Assembly: GCA_003519485.1 (NCBI GenBank)
Contig: DOWQ01000722.1
Span: 2,063 to 17,359 of the forward strand
Length of the DNA stretch: 15,297 bases
Reading direction: 5' to 3'
Source of the DNA: Streptomyces sp.
GTDB lineage: Bacteria > Actinomycetota > Actinomycetes > Streptomycetales > Streptomycetaceae
Every line of letters begins with the position of its first letter. The first letter of the stretch is position 1. Position numbers and translations under genes: made by a program. Under the pieces are notes generated by a model. It was not told the origin of the DNA, ran no database searches, and saw only the letters and a list, made by a program, of their open reading frames with translations. Below, one piece after another: positions 6,223 through 12,590 of this stretch.

Positions 6223-7560
6223 ATGCCCGCCGAACGGACTCGCCGCGTCCCCTTCCTGGAGCGGCTCGGCCTGCGCTGGCTGCCGCACGCCACGGTGCTG
6301 GGCTGGGCGGCCCTCCTGACCCTCATGGACACGGCGGTCGCGCCTTGGGAGCGGCCGGCGGGCGTCGCGCTGACCATGGCGCTGTTCCAAACCCTGCCGC
6401 TCGTGCTGACCCTGTTCCGGCCCGTCGGCGCCTGGTGGCTGTCGCTGGGCGCCGCCGTCCTGGCCTGTGCCGCGGGGCTCGGTCCGGGAGCCATGGCGCA
6501 CCTGATGGTGATGGTCGTCGTCGCCCTGCGCTCCCGGCCCCGGGTGGCCGTCGAGATGTGGGCGGTCTCGCTCGTCGTCATCGGCGGTGCGCTGACCTTC
6601 GGATCCTCCGGCGACTGGGAGATCGTCGTCCCGCTCGGCTTCTTCGCCGCCTGCGTGCTGGGCACTGCCGTGGCCGTACGCGGCTGGTGGCTGGCCCGCG
6701 GGCAGGTCGTCGAACAGGAGACGCTCGTCGCCGACGTGCGCGGCCGGCACACCCTGCTGGAGGAACGCGCGCGGATCGCCCGCGAGCTGCACGACGTGGT
6801 CGCCCACCACATGCCGGTGATCGCGATCCAGGCCGAGGCCGCTCCGTACCGGGTCGAGAATCCGCCCGAGGAGCTGACACGGAGCTTCGCCACGATCCGG
6901 GGGAGCGCCGTGGAGGCGCTGTCCGAGCTGCGCCGGGTACTGGGCGTGCTGCGCTTCGACGGGGCCGAAGCCCTCGGCATCCCCGACGCGCCACAGCCCG
7001 GTCTGTCCCGGCTGGACGAGCTGGTCCAGGGCGTACGGGACGTGGGCCTTCCCGTCGAGGTGGCCCGGACGGGCGCGCGGCGGCCGCTGCCGCAGGGCGT
7101 GGAGCTGTCGGCGTACCGGATCGTCCAGGAGGCGCTGAGCAACGCGCTGCGCCATGCGCCGGGTTCGGAGGTGCGGGTCGAGCTGTCGTACGAGCTGACC
7201 GGCCTCGGCCTGCGAATCGTGAACACCGAACCTACCGGCACGGCACCTCCGTCGCCGGGCATCGGCCACGGGGTGACGGGGATGCGGGAGCGGGCGTCGA
7301 TGCTGGGCGGGGAGCTGACCGCCGGGCCGGCCGACGACGGCGGATACGAGGTCGCCGCCTTCCTCCCCGCCGCCCCGGCCACGGAGCGACCGGCCGGACA
7401 GCCCGACGGACAGCCGGCCGGACAGCAGTCCGGCCGCCGATTCGGACAGCTGCCCGAACAAGCAGGCGAACAAGCAGGCGAACAGGCAAGCGAACAAGCA
7501 GGCGAGCAGCGGACAGGCCGGCCGGCCGGGGAGCACGCCCGGGAGGAGGAGCGGGCATGA
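6223..7560 (+). CDS. NarL-family sensor histidine kinase (HisKA_3), 5' end apparently frameshifted
   Basis: From ATG 6223 the product is 445 residues. About six TM segments (roughly 20-152) are followed by a coiled linker and a HisKA_3 domain with phospho-acceptor H190 in RIARELHDVVAHH. A HATPase_c domain follows with N-box N307 (QEALSNALRHA) and a G-rich lid (GIGHGVTGMRERA). It would autophosphorylate and pass phosphate to the regulator encoded next. ATG 6223 has no ribosome binding site, and the frame extends upstream to 6094 without any ATG, GTG or TTG. The true start is therefore probably GTG 6104, separated by a one-base shift. Two oddities: P198 lies in the DHp helix where relatives usually have Ser, and residues 392-431 are a tetrapeptide repeat. 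The stop overlaps the regulator start by ATGA. The stimulus is unknown. Confidence 0.9.
   Translation: MPAERTRRVPFLERLGLRWLPHATVLGWAALLTLMDTAVAPWERPAGVALTMALFQTLPLVLTLFRPVGAWWLSLGAAVLACAAGLGPGAMAHLMVMVVVALRSRPRVAVEMWAVSLVVIGGALTFGSSGDWEIVVPLGFFAACVLGTAVAVRGWWLARGQVVEQETLVADVRGRHTLLEERARIARELHDVVAHHMPVIAIQAEAAPYRVENPPEELTRSFATIRGSAVEALSELRRVLGVLRFDGAEALGIPDAPQPGLSRLDELVQGVRDVGLPVEVARTGARRPLPQGVELSAYRIVQEALSNALRHAPGSEVRVELSYELTGLGLRIVNTEPTGTAPPSPGIGHGVTGMRERASMLGGELTAGPADDGGYEVAAFLPAAPATERPAGQPDGQPAGQQSGRRFGQLPEQAGEQAGEQASEQAGEQRTGRPAGEHAREEERA
7396..7515 (+). repeat. Ten-unit 12-bp tandem repeat in the kinase C-terminus
   Basis: Ten 12-base units in phase with the codons encode tetrapeptides. 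Five are GQxx-like (one of them GRRF) and five are EQxx. Units 6-9 (7456-7503) are nearly identical, core GAACAAGCAGGC. The use of AA-ending codons (CAA, GAA, GCA) departs from the GC-rich neighbours, suggesting recent slippage or unequal crossover. Confidence 0.9.
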
Positions 7561-8267
7561 GCGACGAGTCCGGCCCCGCCGCCATCCGGGTAGTGATCGC
7601 CGACGACCAGGCGATGGTCCGCGAGGGCTTCTCCGTCCTGCTGAACGCCCAGCCCGGCATCGAGGTCGCCGGCGAGGCGCTCGACGGGCAGGAGGCGGTC
7701 GAGCGAGCCGCCGTCCTCCGGCCCGACGTCGTCCTGCTGGACATCCGGATGCCGAACATGAACGGCCTGGAGGCCACCCGCCGCATCGTCCGGGACCGGC
7801 AGGAGGAGCGCGGTTCGCGCGTGCTCATCCTCACCACATTCGACCTCGACGAATACGTCTACGAGGCGCTCCGCGCGGGAGCCAGCGGTTTCCTGCTCAA
7901 GGACGCCTCGGCCCGTGAGCTCGCCGACGCCGTACGGATCGTGGCCGCGGGTGACGCGCTGCTCGCGCCCACCGTCACCCGGCGGCTGCTGGCCGAGTTC
8001 ACCCGCCTCGGGGCCCCCCGCGCGCCGCGCATGGACCGCATCGAGGCACTCACCGAGCGCGAGACGGAGGTGCTGGCCCTCATCGCGCAGGGCCTGTCGA
8101 ACGGGGAGGTCGCGGCGGGGCTCGTCGTCTCGGAGGCGACGGTGAAGACGCACGTCAGCCGTGTCCTCGTGAAGCTGGGCCTGCGCGACCGCACCCAGGC
8201 GGCCGTGTTCGCGTACGAGATCGGGCTGGTAACGCCGGGCGGCCGGGCCCGGTCCGGGCAGGGCTGA
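7557..8267 (+). CDS. NarL/FixJ-family response regulator
   Basis: 236 residues. The receiver domain (about 10-125) has the acidic pair D16/D17, phospho-acceptor D62 in LLDIRMP, T93/T94 and K115 in LLKD. A LuxR-type helix-turn-helix (about 172-225) reads LTERETEVLALIAQGLSNGEVA...VSEATVKTHVSRVLVKLGLRDR. It is a DNA-binding regulator expected to be phosphorylated by the kinase encoded immediately upstream. The ATG overlaps the kinase stop and sits behind GGGAGGAGGAG, so translation can start on its own even if the kinase frame is broken. The target genes are not evident; the flanking esterase and P450 are the nearest candidates. Confidence 0.95.
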   Translation: MSDESGPAAIRVVIADDQAMVREGFSVLLNAQPGIEVAGEALDGQEAVERAAVLRPDVVLLDIRMPNMNGLEATRRIVRDRQEERGSRVLILTTFDLDEYVYEALRAGASGFLLKDASARELADAVRIVAAGDALLAPTVTRRLLAEFTRLGAPRAPRMDRIEALTERETEVLALIAQGLSNGEVAAGLVVSEATVKTHVSRVLVKLGLRDRTQAAVFAYEIGLVTPGGRARSGQG

Positions 8268-8282
8268 CGGCCGCGGCCGCAG

Positions 8283-8310
8283 TCGCCCCCGTCGGGCCGC
8301 CCCCGTCGGG
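8283..8310 (+). repeat. 14-bp direct repeat, two copies
   Basis: CGCCCCCGTCGGG recurs with a 14-base period (8284-8296 and 8298-8310) just after the regulator stop. It is GC-rich spacer DNA with no coding sense seen. Confidence 0.6.
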
Positions 8311-8318
8311 CCGCCTTC

Positions 8319-8340
8319 GCCCGGGCCGCCCCACCCGGGC
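8319..8340 (+). terminator. Candidate U-less terminator hairpin
   Basis: GCCCGGG (8319-8325) and CCCGGGC (8334-8340) are perfect 7-bp arms with an 8-nt loop, 52 bases past the regulator stop. There is no U-tract, so the role is inferred only from position. Confidence 0.3.
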
Positions 8341-8420
8341 CGGCCCCAGCCCCGAGCGAACGGGTGACCGGTCCCGCCGCCGCGTCCGTTCACATGCGCG
8401 ACCCGGGCGGGTGATCCGGC

Positions 8421-8426
8421 TAGCGT
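8421..8426 (+). promoter_or_regulatory. -10 box of leaderless P450 promoter
   Basis: TAGCGT ends 6 bases before the ATG at 8433. It is the same hexamer as in the two-component promoter at 6091. There is no ribosome binding site between and no clear -35. Confidence 0.5.
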
Positions 8427-8432
8427 CTTTGC

Positions 8433-9677
8433 ATGACCGCAGCAGCAGCCGCAGCCGACTCGTCCGCTTCCGCGTTCGACCCGTGGTCCCCCGCTTTCGT
8501 CGCCGACCCCTACCCCGCGTACGCCGCCCTGCGGGAGCGCGGCCGGGCACACTGGTTCGAACCGACGGGCCAGTGGCTCATCCCGCACCACGAGGACGTG
8601 ACCCGGCTGCTGCGGGACCGGCGGCTCGGCCGGCGCTATGTGCACCGGTTCACGCACGAGGAGTTCGGGCAGTCACCGCCGCCGCCCGGACAGGAGCCGT
8701 TCCACGTCCTCAACGACCACGGCCTGCTGGAGCTGGAGCCCCCGGACCACACCCGGATCCGCCGGCTCGTGTACCGGGCGTTCACCCCGCGGATGGTGCG
8801 GCAGCTGGTGCCGACGGTGGAGCGGCTGGCGGCGGAGCTGGTCGAAGAGCTGTGCGAGGCGGGCGGCGGCGATCTGGTCGCGCTGCTGGCCGAGCCGCTG
8901 CCGGTCGCGGTGATCGCCGAGATGCTCGGAGTGCCGCGCACCGACCGCGGACTGCTGCGGCCCTGGTCGGCGGCGATCGTCGGCATGTTCGAGATGAACC
9001 CGGACGAGGGGACCAGCCGGCGCGCGGTCCGGGCCGCGGTCGATTTCTCCGGTTACCTCCGGGAGTTGATCGCTGCCCGGCGCGCCGAGCCCGCCGATGA
9101 CCTGATCAGCGCGCTGATCGCCGTGCACGACGAGGACGACGACCGGCTGACCGAGCAGGAGATGATCTCCACCTGTGTGCTACTGCTCAACGCGGGTCAC
9201 GAGGCCACCGTCAACGCCACCGCCAACGGCTGGCGCGCCCTCTTCCGCGCCCCGGACCAGCTGGCGGCCCTGCGCGCCGACCCGCAGGCGCTGCTCCCCA
9301 CCGCCGTCGAGGAGTTGCTGCGCTACGACACCCCGCTCCAGATGTTCACGCGCTGGGTGCTGGACGACATAGAGGTCGGCGGCACGGCCGTCCCGCGCGG
9401 CTCGGAGGTCGCGCTCCTCTTCGGCTCGGCCAACCGCGACCCCGCCCGCTTCGCGTCCCCGGACCGGCTCGACCTGGCCCGTACGGACAACCCGCACCTG
9501 GCGTTCGGCGCCGGCATCCACTTCTGCCTCGGCGCGCCACTCGCCCGTATCGAACTGACGGCTTCCTTCAGTGCGTTGCTGCGCCGCGCCCCGGACCTCC
9601 GTCCCACCGCCGCCGAACCGGAGTGGCGGCCGGGCTACGTCATCCGGGGCCTGCGCGAGCTCCGCGTCGAGGTCTGA
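8433..9677 (+). CDS. Cytochrome P450
   Basis: 414 residues, a typical soluble bacterial P450. The haem-binding loop is FGAGIHFCLGAPLAR with thiolate C365. The K-helix ExxR is E294-R297 (EELLR). The I-helix reads AGHEATVN (254-261). The C-helix region HTRIRRLVYRAFTPR is also typical. Electrons would come from a ferredoxin, but none is encoded in the window. The I-helix threonine that normally helps activate oxygen is Ala258, after the acid E257, as in the macrolide hydroxylase P450eryF. Substrate and CYP family are not assigned. The gene stands alone between the regulator and an SDR gene 348 bases downstream, each with its own promoter. Confidence 0.95.
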   Translation: MTAAAAAADSSASAFDPWSPAFVADPYPAYAALRERGRAHWFEPTGQWLIPHHEDVTRLLRDRRLGRRYVHRFTHEEFGQSPPPPGQEPFHVLNDHGLLELEPPDHTRIRRLVYRAFTPRMVRQLVPTVERLAAELVEELCEAGGGDLVALLAEPLPVAVIAEMLGVPRTDRGLLRPWSAAIVGMFEMNPDEGTSRRAVRAAVDFSGYLRELIAARRAEPADDLISALIAVHDEDDDRLTEQEMISTCVLLLNAGHEATVNATANGWRALFRAPDQLAALRADPQALLPTAVEELLRYDTPLQMFTRWVLDDIEVGGTAVPRGSEVALLFGSANRDPARFASPDRLDLARTDNPHLAFGAGIHFCLGAPLARIELTASFSALLRRAPDLRPTAAEPEWRPGYVIRGLRELRVEV

Positions 9678-9794
9678 AACGACGCTCGGCGGCCATCAAC
9701 AAGGCCTGCACGAGACGCTTTTGGCGGTGCAGACTGGGCGGCCCGCGCGCCGGCCTGTGATCGCGCCCCACCGCCCCACGAGGGCCGGAGGCGA

Positions 9795-9823
9795 TTCTTT
9801 GTCCACAGGCTGTGGATAAAGAA
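9795..9823. promoter_or_regulatory. Inverted pair of DnaA boxes in a 29-bp palindrome
   Basis: TTGTCCACA (9799-9807), the Streptomyces DnaA-box consensus, and TGTGGATAA (9811-9819), the complement of TTATCCACA, face each other across 3 bases. The symmetry extends outwards as TTCTTT (9795-9800) and AAAGAA (9818-9823). It gives 14-bp arms around one G, with one non-matching pair (G9801/T9817). It could bind DnaA or a dimeric repressor. Box identity is seen; binding is inferred. Confidence 0.65.
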
Positions 9824-9992
9824 CCGCCCAACGAGCAACCATGGTGCCGACGGTGGACAACTCCGCGAGAGGTGGTCGGCATATGCCAAGAAACCTGAAC
9901 AAAACATATCGCCGGCGCACGGTTCCCCGACGTCTCGGATCGGTCGATTCCGCTTCCGCTGTGGGCGATTCCGCTGAGAGCGTGCCGGGGTT

Positions 9993-10019
9993 CCCACAGC
10001 ACCTGTGGGTGGGCAGAGT
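9993..10019 (+). promoter_or_regulatory. SDR promoter with overlapping dyad operator
   Basis: CCCACAG-CAC-CTGTGGG (9993-10009) is a perfect 7-bp dyad. CAGAGT (10014-10019), a -10-like box, follows and ends 6 bases before the ATG at 10026. The dyad would lie between the -35 and -10 positions, a normal operator place. Its half-site CCACAG also forms the core of the palindrome at 9795-9823. Confidence 0.4.
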
Positions 10020-10025
10020 CCCGCC

Positions 10026-11009
10026 ATGAGACTGCTGATGCTGGGTGGGACGGAATTCGTGGGCCGCGCCGTGGTGGACGACGCGCTCTCGCGGGGATGG
10101 GAAGTGACCGTCTTCAACCGCGGCCGGCACGACCCGCCCGCGGGAGTCACCGCGCTGCGCGGCGACCGCACTGCCGCGGGCGCTCCGGCCGCCCTCCGCC
10201 GGGGCGAGTGGGATGTCGTGGTCGACACCTGGACGGGAGCGCCCTCGGCGGTGCGGGACGCGGCCGAGTCGCTGGCCGGCCGGGCGGGCCACTACGTCTA
10301 CGTGTCCAGCCGGTCGGTGTACCGCTTTCCCGCCGCGGCGGGACTGGCCGAGGACGGCCCGCTGGTGGACGGCTCGCCCGACGCCGGCGAGGTCGGTTAC
10401 CCGGAGGCCAAGCGGGGCGGGGAGCTGGCCGCGACGGCCGCCTTCGGCGACCGGGCGCTGCTGGCGCGGGCCGGGCTCATCCTCGGCCCCCGGGAGAACA
10501 TCGGGCGGCTGCCGTGGTGGCTGCTGCGGACGGCGCGTGGCGGCCGGGTGCTGGCGCCCGGACCGTACGACTCGGCGCTGCAGTACATCGACGCCCGAGA
10601 CCTCGCGGCCTGGGTGCTGGACGCCGCGGAACGAGGGCTCGGCGGCCCGTACAACGTCGTCAGCGAGCCCGGGCACACCACCATGGGCGAGCTGCTGGAG
10701 ACTTGCGCGCGGGTCACCGGCGGGGGCGCCGAGCTGCGCTGGACCGATCCGGAACCGATCCTCGCGGCCGGTGTCGAGCCGTGGGAACAGCTTCCGATCT
10801 GGCTGCCGCCGGGCGAGGTGTACGACACCCTGCACCGCGGGGACGTCTCGAAGGCGCTGGCCGCCGGGCTGAGCTGCCGCCCGGTCGCGGAGACGGTGGC
10901 CGACACCTGGGCCTGGCTGCGGCAGCTGGACGGGCCGCCGCCCCAGCGGCCGGACCGCGACCCGGTCGGTCTGGACCCGGAGACGGAGCGGAAGTTGCTG
11001 GCGGGCTGA
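10026..11009 (+). CDS. NAD(P)-dependent epimerase/reductase (extended or atypical SDR)
   Basis: 327 residues. The N-terminal Rossmann fold has the nucleotide loop GGTEFVG (7-13) followed by a basic NRGRH at the end of the second strand, which favours NADP(H) or tolerates either cofactor. An active-site-like set is present: YVYVSSRSVY and Y125-x3-K129 (YPEAK). The C-terminal part (LQYIDARDLAAWVLDA, PYNVVSEPG) is the substrate-lid region of extended SDRs. The enzyme reduces, epimerises or dehydrates an unknown substrate. ATG 10026 is chosen over the upstream in-frame start at 10005 because the fold begins right there and a -10-like box precedes it. The transcript is probably leaderless and controlled through the dyad at 9993. 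It is convergent with the propeller gene. Confidence 0.9.
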   Translation: MRLLMLGGTEFVGRAVVDDALSRGWEVTVFNRGRHDPPAGVTALRGDRTAAGAPAALRRGEWDVVVDTWTGAPSAVRDAAESLAGRAGHYVYVSSRSVYRFPAAAGLAEDGPLVDGSPDAGEVGYPEAKRGGELAATAAFGDRALLARAGLILGPRENIGRLPWWLLRTARGGRVLAPGPYDSALQYIDARDLAAWVLDAAERGLGGPYNVVSEPGHTTMGELLETCARVTGGGAELRWTDPEPILAAGVEPWEQLPIWLPPGEVYDTLHRGDVSKALAAGLSCRPVAETVADTWAWLRQLDGPPPQRPDRDPVGLDPETERKLLAG

Positions 11010-11012
11010 GCC

Positions 11013-11119
11013 GTGGCCGTACGGGCGCTCGCGGGGCGGCCGTACGGGCCCCCGGCGGTACGGGCCCCTCGGCGGTACGGGCCGCACCCGGCGGTACGGG
11101 CCCCACCCGGCCGTACTGG
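11013..11119. repeat. Degenerate tandem repeat with GTACGG core
   Basis: Six copies of a GGCSGTACGGGCC-like core start at about 11016, 11039, 11055, 11072, 11091 and 11110. The spacing is 16-23 bases, and the last copy has one change (GTACTGG). The repeat fills the space between the SDR stop and the convergent propeller gene. CCGTACGG is itself palindromic, so the array could act as a two-way transcription barrier. Confidence 0.75.
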
Positions 11120-11168
11120 TCCGGTGCGGAACACGGCGCCGAAGCGGAGGAGCACGGGCGGGCGGCCT

Positions 11169-12338
11169 TCAGCGCTCCAGGCTGACGATCACCGATCTGC
11201 TCGTAGGGTTGCCTGCCTGATTCACCTGGACGTGGCCGACCCCGAGGATCTTGCCGGTGCCCGGAACCGGCTCGACGGCGTTCAGCCGGAGCGACTGCTG
11301 TGAGCTGGACTTGATCCCGTCGGTGCTCGGCAGCCGTGGGTGGGTGATCTTGACGCAGTCGCCGTCCGCGGTGAGGTACCGGCTGTCACTGACGAGCGAG
11401 CCGCGCTCACCGTCGCGGACCGCGCGGCCGCGGTCGGCACAGGCTCCCTTCGCGTCGGGCAGCTTGGTCCAGCGGGTGTCGTCCCAGCGCAGCCGGATGT
11501 CCTCATCGGCGGGTTCGGCCTCGGTCTCGCCGTGGTTGAAGGTGTGCTCGCCGTGGACCCGTACGTCGTCCGCCGCCCGCGCGACGACCTCGGTGAGGTA
11601 GGCCTCGGCCTCGGGCGGCGCCGGGGCCGGGAAGTGGTACTCCGGCATCCGAACGAGCTTCCAGGCGCGGCCGTCCCAGTGCACGGCGGCGGGCTGGGTG
11701 TGCTCCGCCTCCCGGTCGGTGTCCTCGTCGACAGCCGTGCCGCGGTGGCCGACCGCCCACAGGTCGTCGGACGCGACGCCGTCGAGTGCGCCGACGGTGG
11801 CCGGCAGGTCGGTGGCGGTCCAGCCGGCGCCGTCCCAGTGGTACGCCCTGCTCCGGCCGTCGACGACCCAGATGTCGTCCGCGGCGAAGGCCCGCACATC
11901 GGCGGCCCGGTGGCCGTCGGGGAGCGGGGGCAGCGCCGTCCAGCGTTTGCCGTCCCAGCGGGCCGTCCGCGGCGCCTCCAGGCTGCGCAGGCTCGCCGTC
12001 AGCAGGAATCCGCCGGAGTCCACAGGGTCGAAGCGCGCCTCATGGACGCTGTCGCCGAGGGCCGTCGGCATGGGACGGCGCTGCCAGCGGGCGCCGTCGT
12101 AGTGCAGGAGGAAACCGTCGTCGGCCGACTCGTCCCCGGCGTGGCTGACGGTGCGGGTGGCGTTGCCCGCCACCCAGATGTCGTCGCCGGCGGTCGCGAT
12201 CAGGTCGGAAAGCCGGCCCTGGCTCCGGTCCTTGAAGACTTCGTCGTACCTCCAGCTCGGCTCGGAACCGGAGTTCGCCCACCAGAAGCCGGCCGCCACG
12301 AGGGCGAGCACGACGAGTGCCACGACACCCTTGCGCAT
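11169..12338 (-). CDS. Exported beta-propeller-like protein of unknown function
   Basis: 389 residues. An N-terminal hydrophobic segment (MRKGVVALVVLALVAAGFWW) acts as signal anchor or signal peptide; there is no lipobox cysteine. The rest is repeats that alternate a DDIWVxG strand (52-58, 154-160, 191-197, degenerate at 257-263) with a (Y/W)D(G/D)xxW turn (80-85, 128-133, 168-173, 221-226 and about 285-290). This pattern fits a five- or six-bladed propeller like Kelch/galactose-oxidase domains. Two C-terminal cysteines (GACAD, DGDC) could form a disulfide. GGAGGGG lies 3 bases before the ATG. No catalytic motif is seen, so a binding or scaffolding role outside the membrane is the best guess. 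It stands alone downstream of the ABC exporter. Confidence 0.85.
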   Translation of the reverse strand: MRKGVVALVVLALVAAGFWWANSGSEPSWRYDEVFKDRSQGRLSDLIATAGDDIWVAGNATRTVSHAGDESADDGFLLHYDGARWQRRPMPTALGDSVHEARFDPVDSGGFLLTASLRSLEAPRTARWDGKRWTALPPLPDGHRAADVRAFAADDIWVVDGRSRAYHWDGAGWTATDLPATVGALDGVASDDLWAVGHRGTAVDEDTDREAEHTQPAAVHWDGRAWKLVRMPEYHFPAPAPPEAEAYLTEVVARAADDVRVHGEHTFNHGETEAEPADEDIRLRWDDTRWTKLPDAKGACADRGRAVRDGERGSLVSDSRYLTADGDCVKITHPRLPSTDGIKSSSQQSLRLNAVEPVPGTGKILGVGHVQVNQAGNPTSRSVIVSLER

Positions 12339-12366
12339 GATCCCCTCCTCGACCGAAACCCCTGCC

Positions 12367-12388
12367 CGTGGCCGCTCGACCGGCCACG
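12367..12388 (-). other. Leader hairpin of the propeller gene
   Basis: CGTGGCCG and CGGCCACG are perfect 8-bp arms with a 6-nt loop, about 30 bases upstream of the ATG and just before its ribosome binding site. It may affect transcript stability or translation; no riboswitch was recognised. Confidence 0.4.
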
Positions 12389-12440
12389 ACGACCGCGGAA
12401 AGGCGTCACCGCCCTGCCCGCAGCGGACTGGAACTCTCAG

Positions 12441-12470
12441 AACCTACCGACAGATGGCCGGGGCGGACAG
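12441..12470 (-). promoter_or_regulatory. Candidate propeller-gene promoter
   Basis: On the minus strand TAGGTT (12446-12441) matches TANNNT. CTGTCC (12470-12465) is a weak -35 at 18 bases. This would give a leader of roughly 95 nt containing the 12367-12388 hairpin. Confidence 0.35.
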
Positions 12471-12590
12471 CGGTCCACTTGCGCACAGCTGAGCGGGACA
12501 GCCGAGCCGGCACGGGGACCGTACAGCCGCTGCCGGTCACGCTCATGCGACCCGGCGCGCACTCACTGCCCGCAATCGGCCCCCGCCTGC

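Larger units (their letters stand above)
9678..10025. other. 348-bp gene-poor regulatory region between P450 and SDR genes
   Basis: This gap holds a 29-bp palindrome with two DnaA boxes (9795-9823), a further one-mismatch DnaA-like box GGTGGACAA (9852-9860) and a 10-bp palindrome GGCATATGCC (9878-9887). An AT-rich patch lies at about 9881-9910. Two direct copies of CGATTCCGCT (9945-9954, 9966-9975) and the SDR promoter dyad complete it. A short ORF (9883-10029) has poor codon use. No clear P450 terminator is visible; CTGCAC/GTGCAG (9706-9732) is weak. Confidence 0.6.

Noticed and set aside
6034..8657. Long minus-strand frames opposite the kinase and regulator (500 and 865 codons)
   Set aside because: High-GC shadow frames. 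They span several well-supported plus-strand genes and carry Cys/Leu/Phe runs that are just the reverse of the kinase repeat.
9878..9910. GGCATATGCC palindrome and AT-rich patch as a replication or transfer origin
   Set aside because: A single 10-bp palindrome with one nearby box pair is too little. No replication gene or box cluster is present.
8433..11009. P450 plus SDR as a natural-product gene cluster
   Set aside because: No core biosynthetic enzyme, ferredoxin or tailoring partner is seen, and the two genes have separate promoters.
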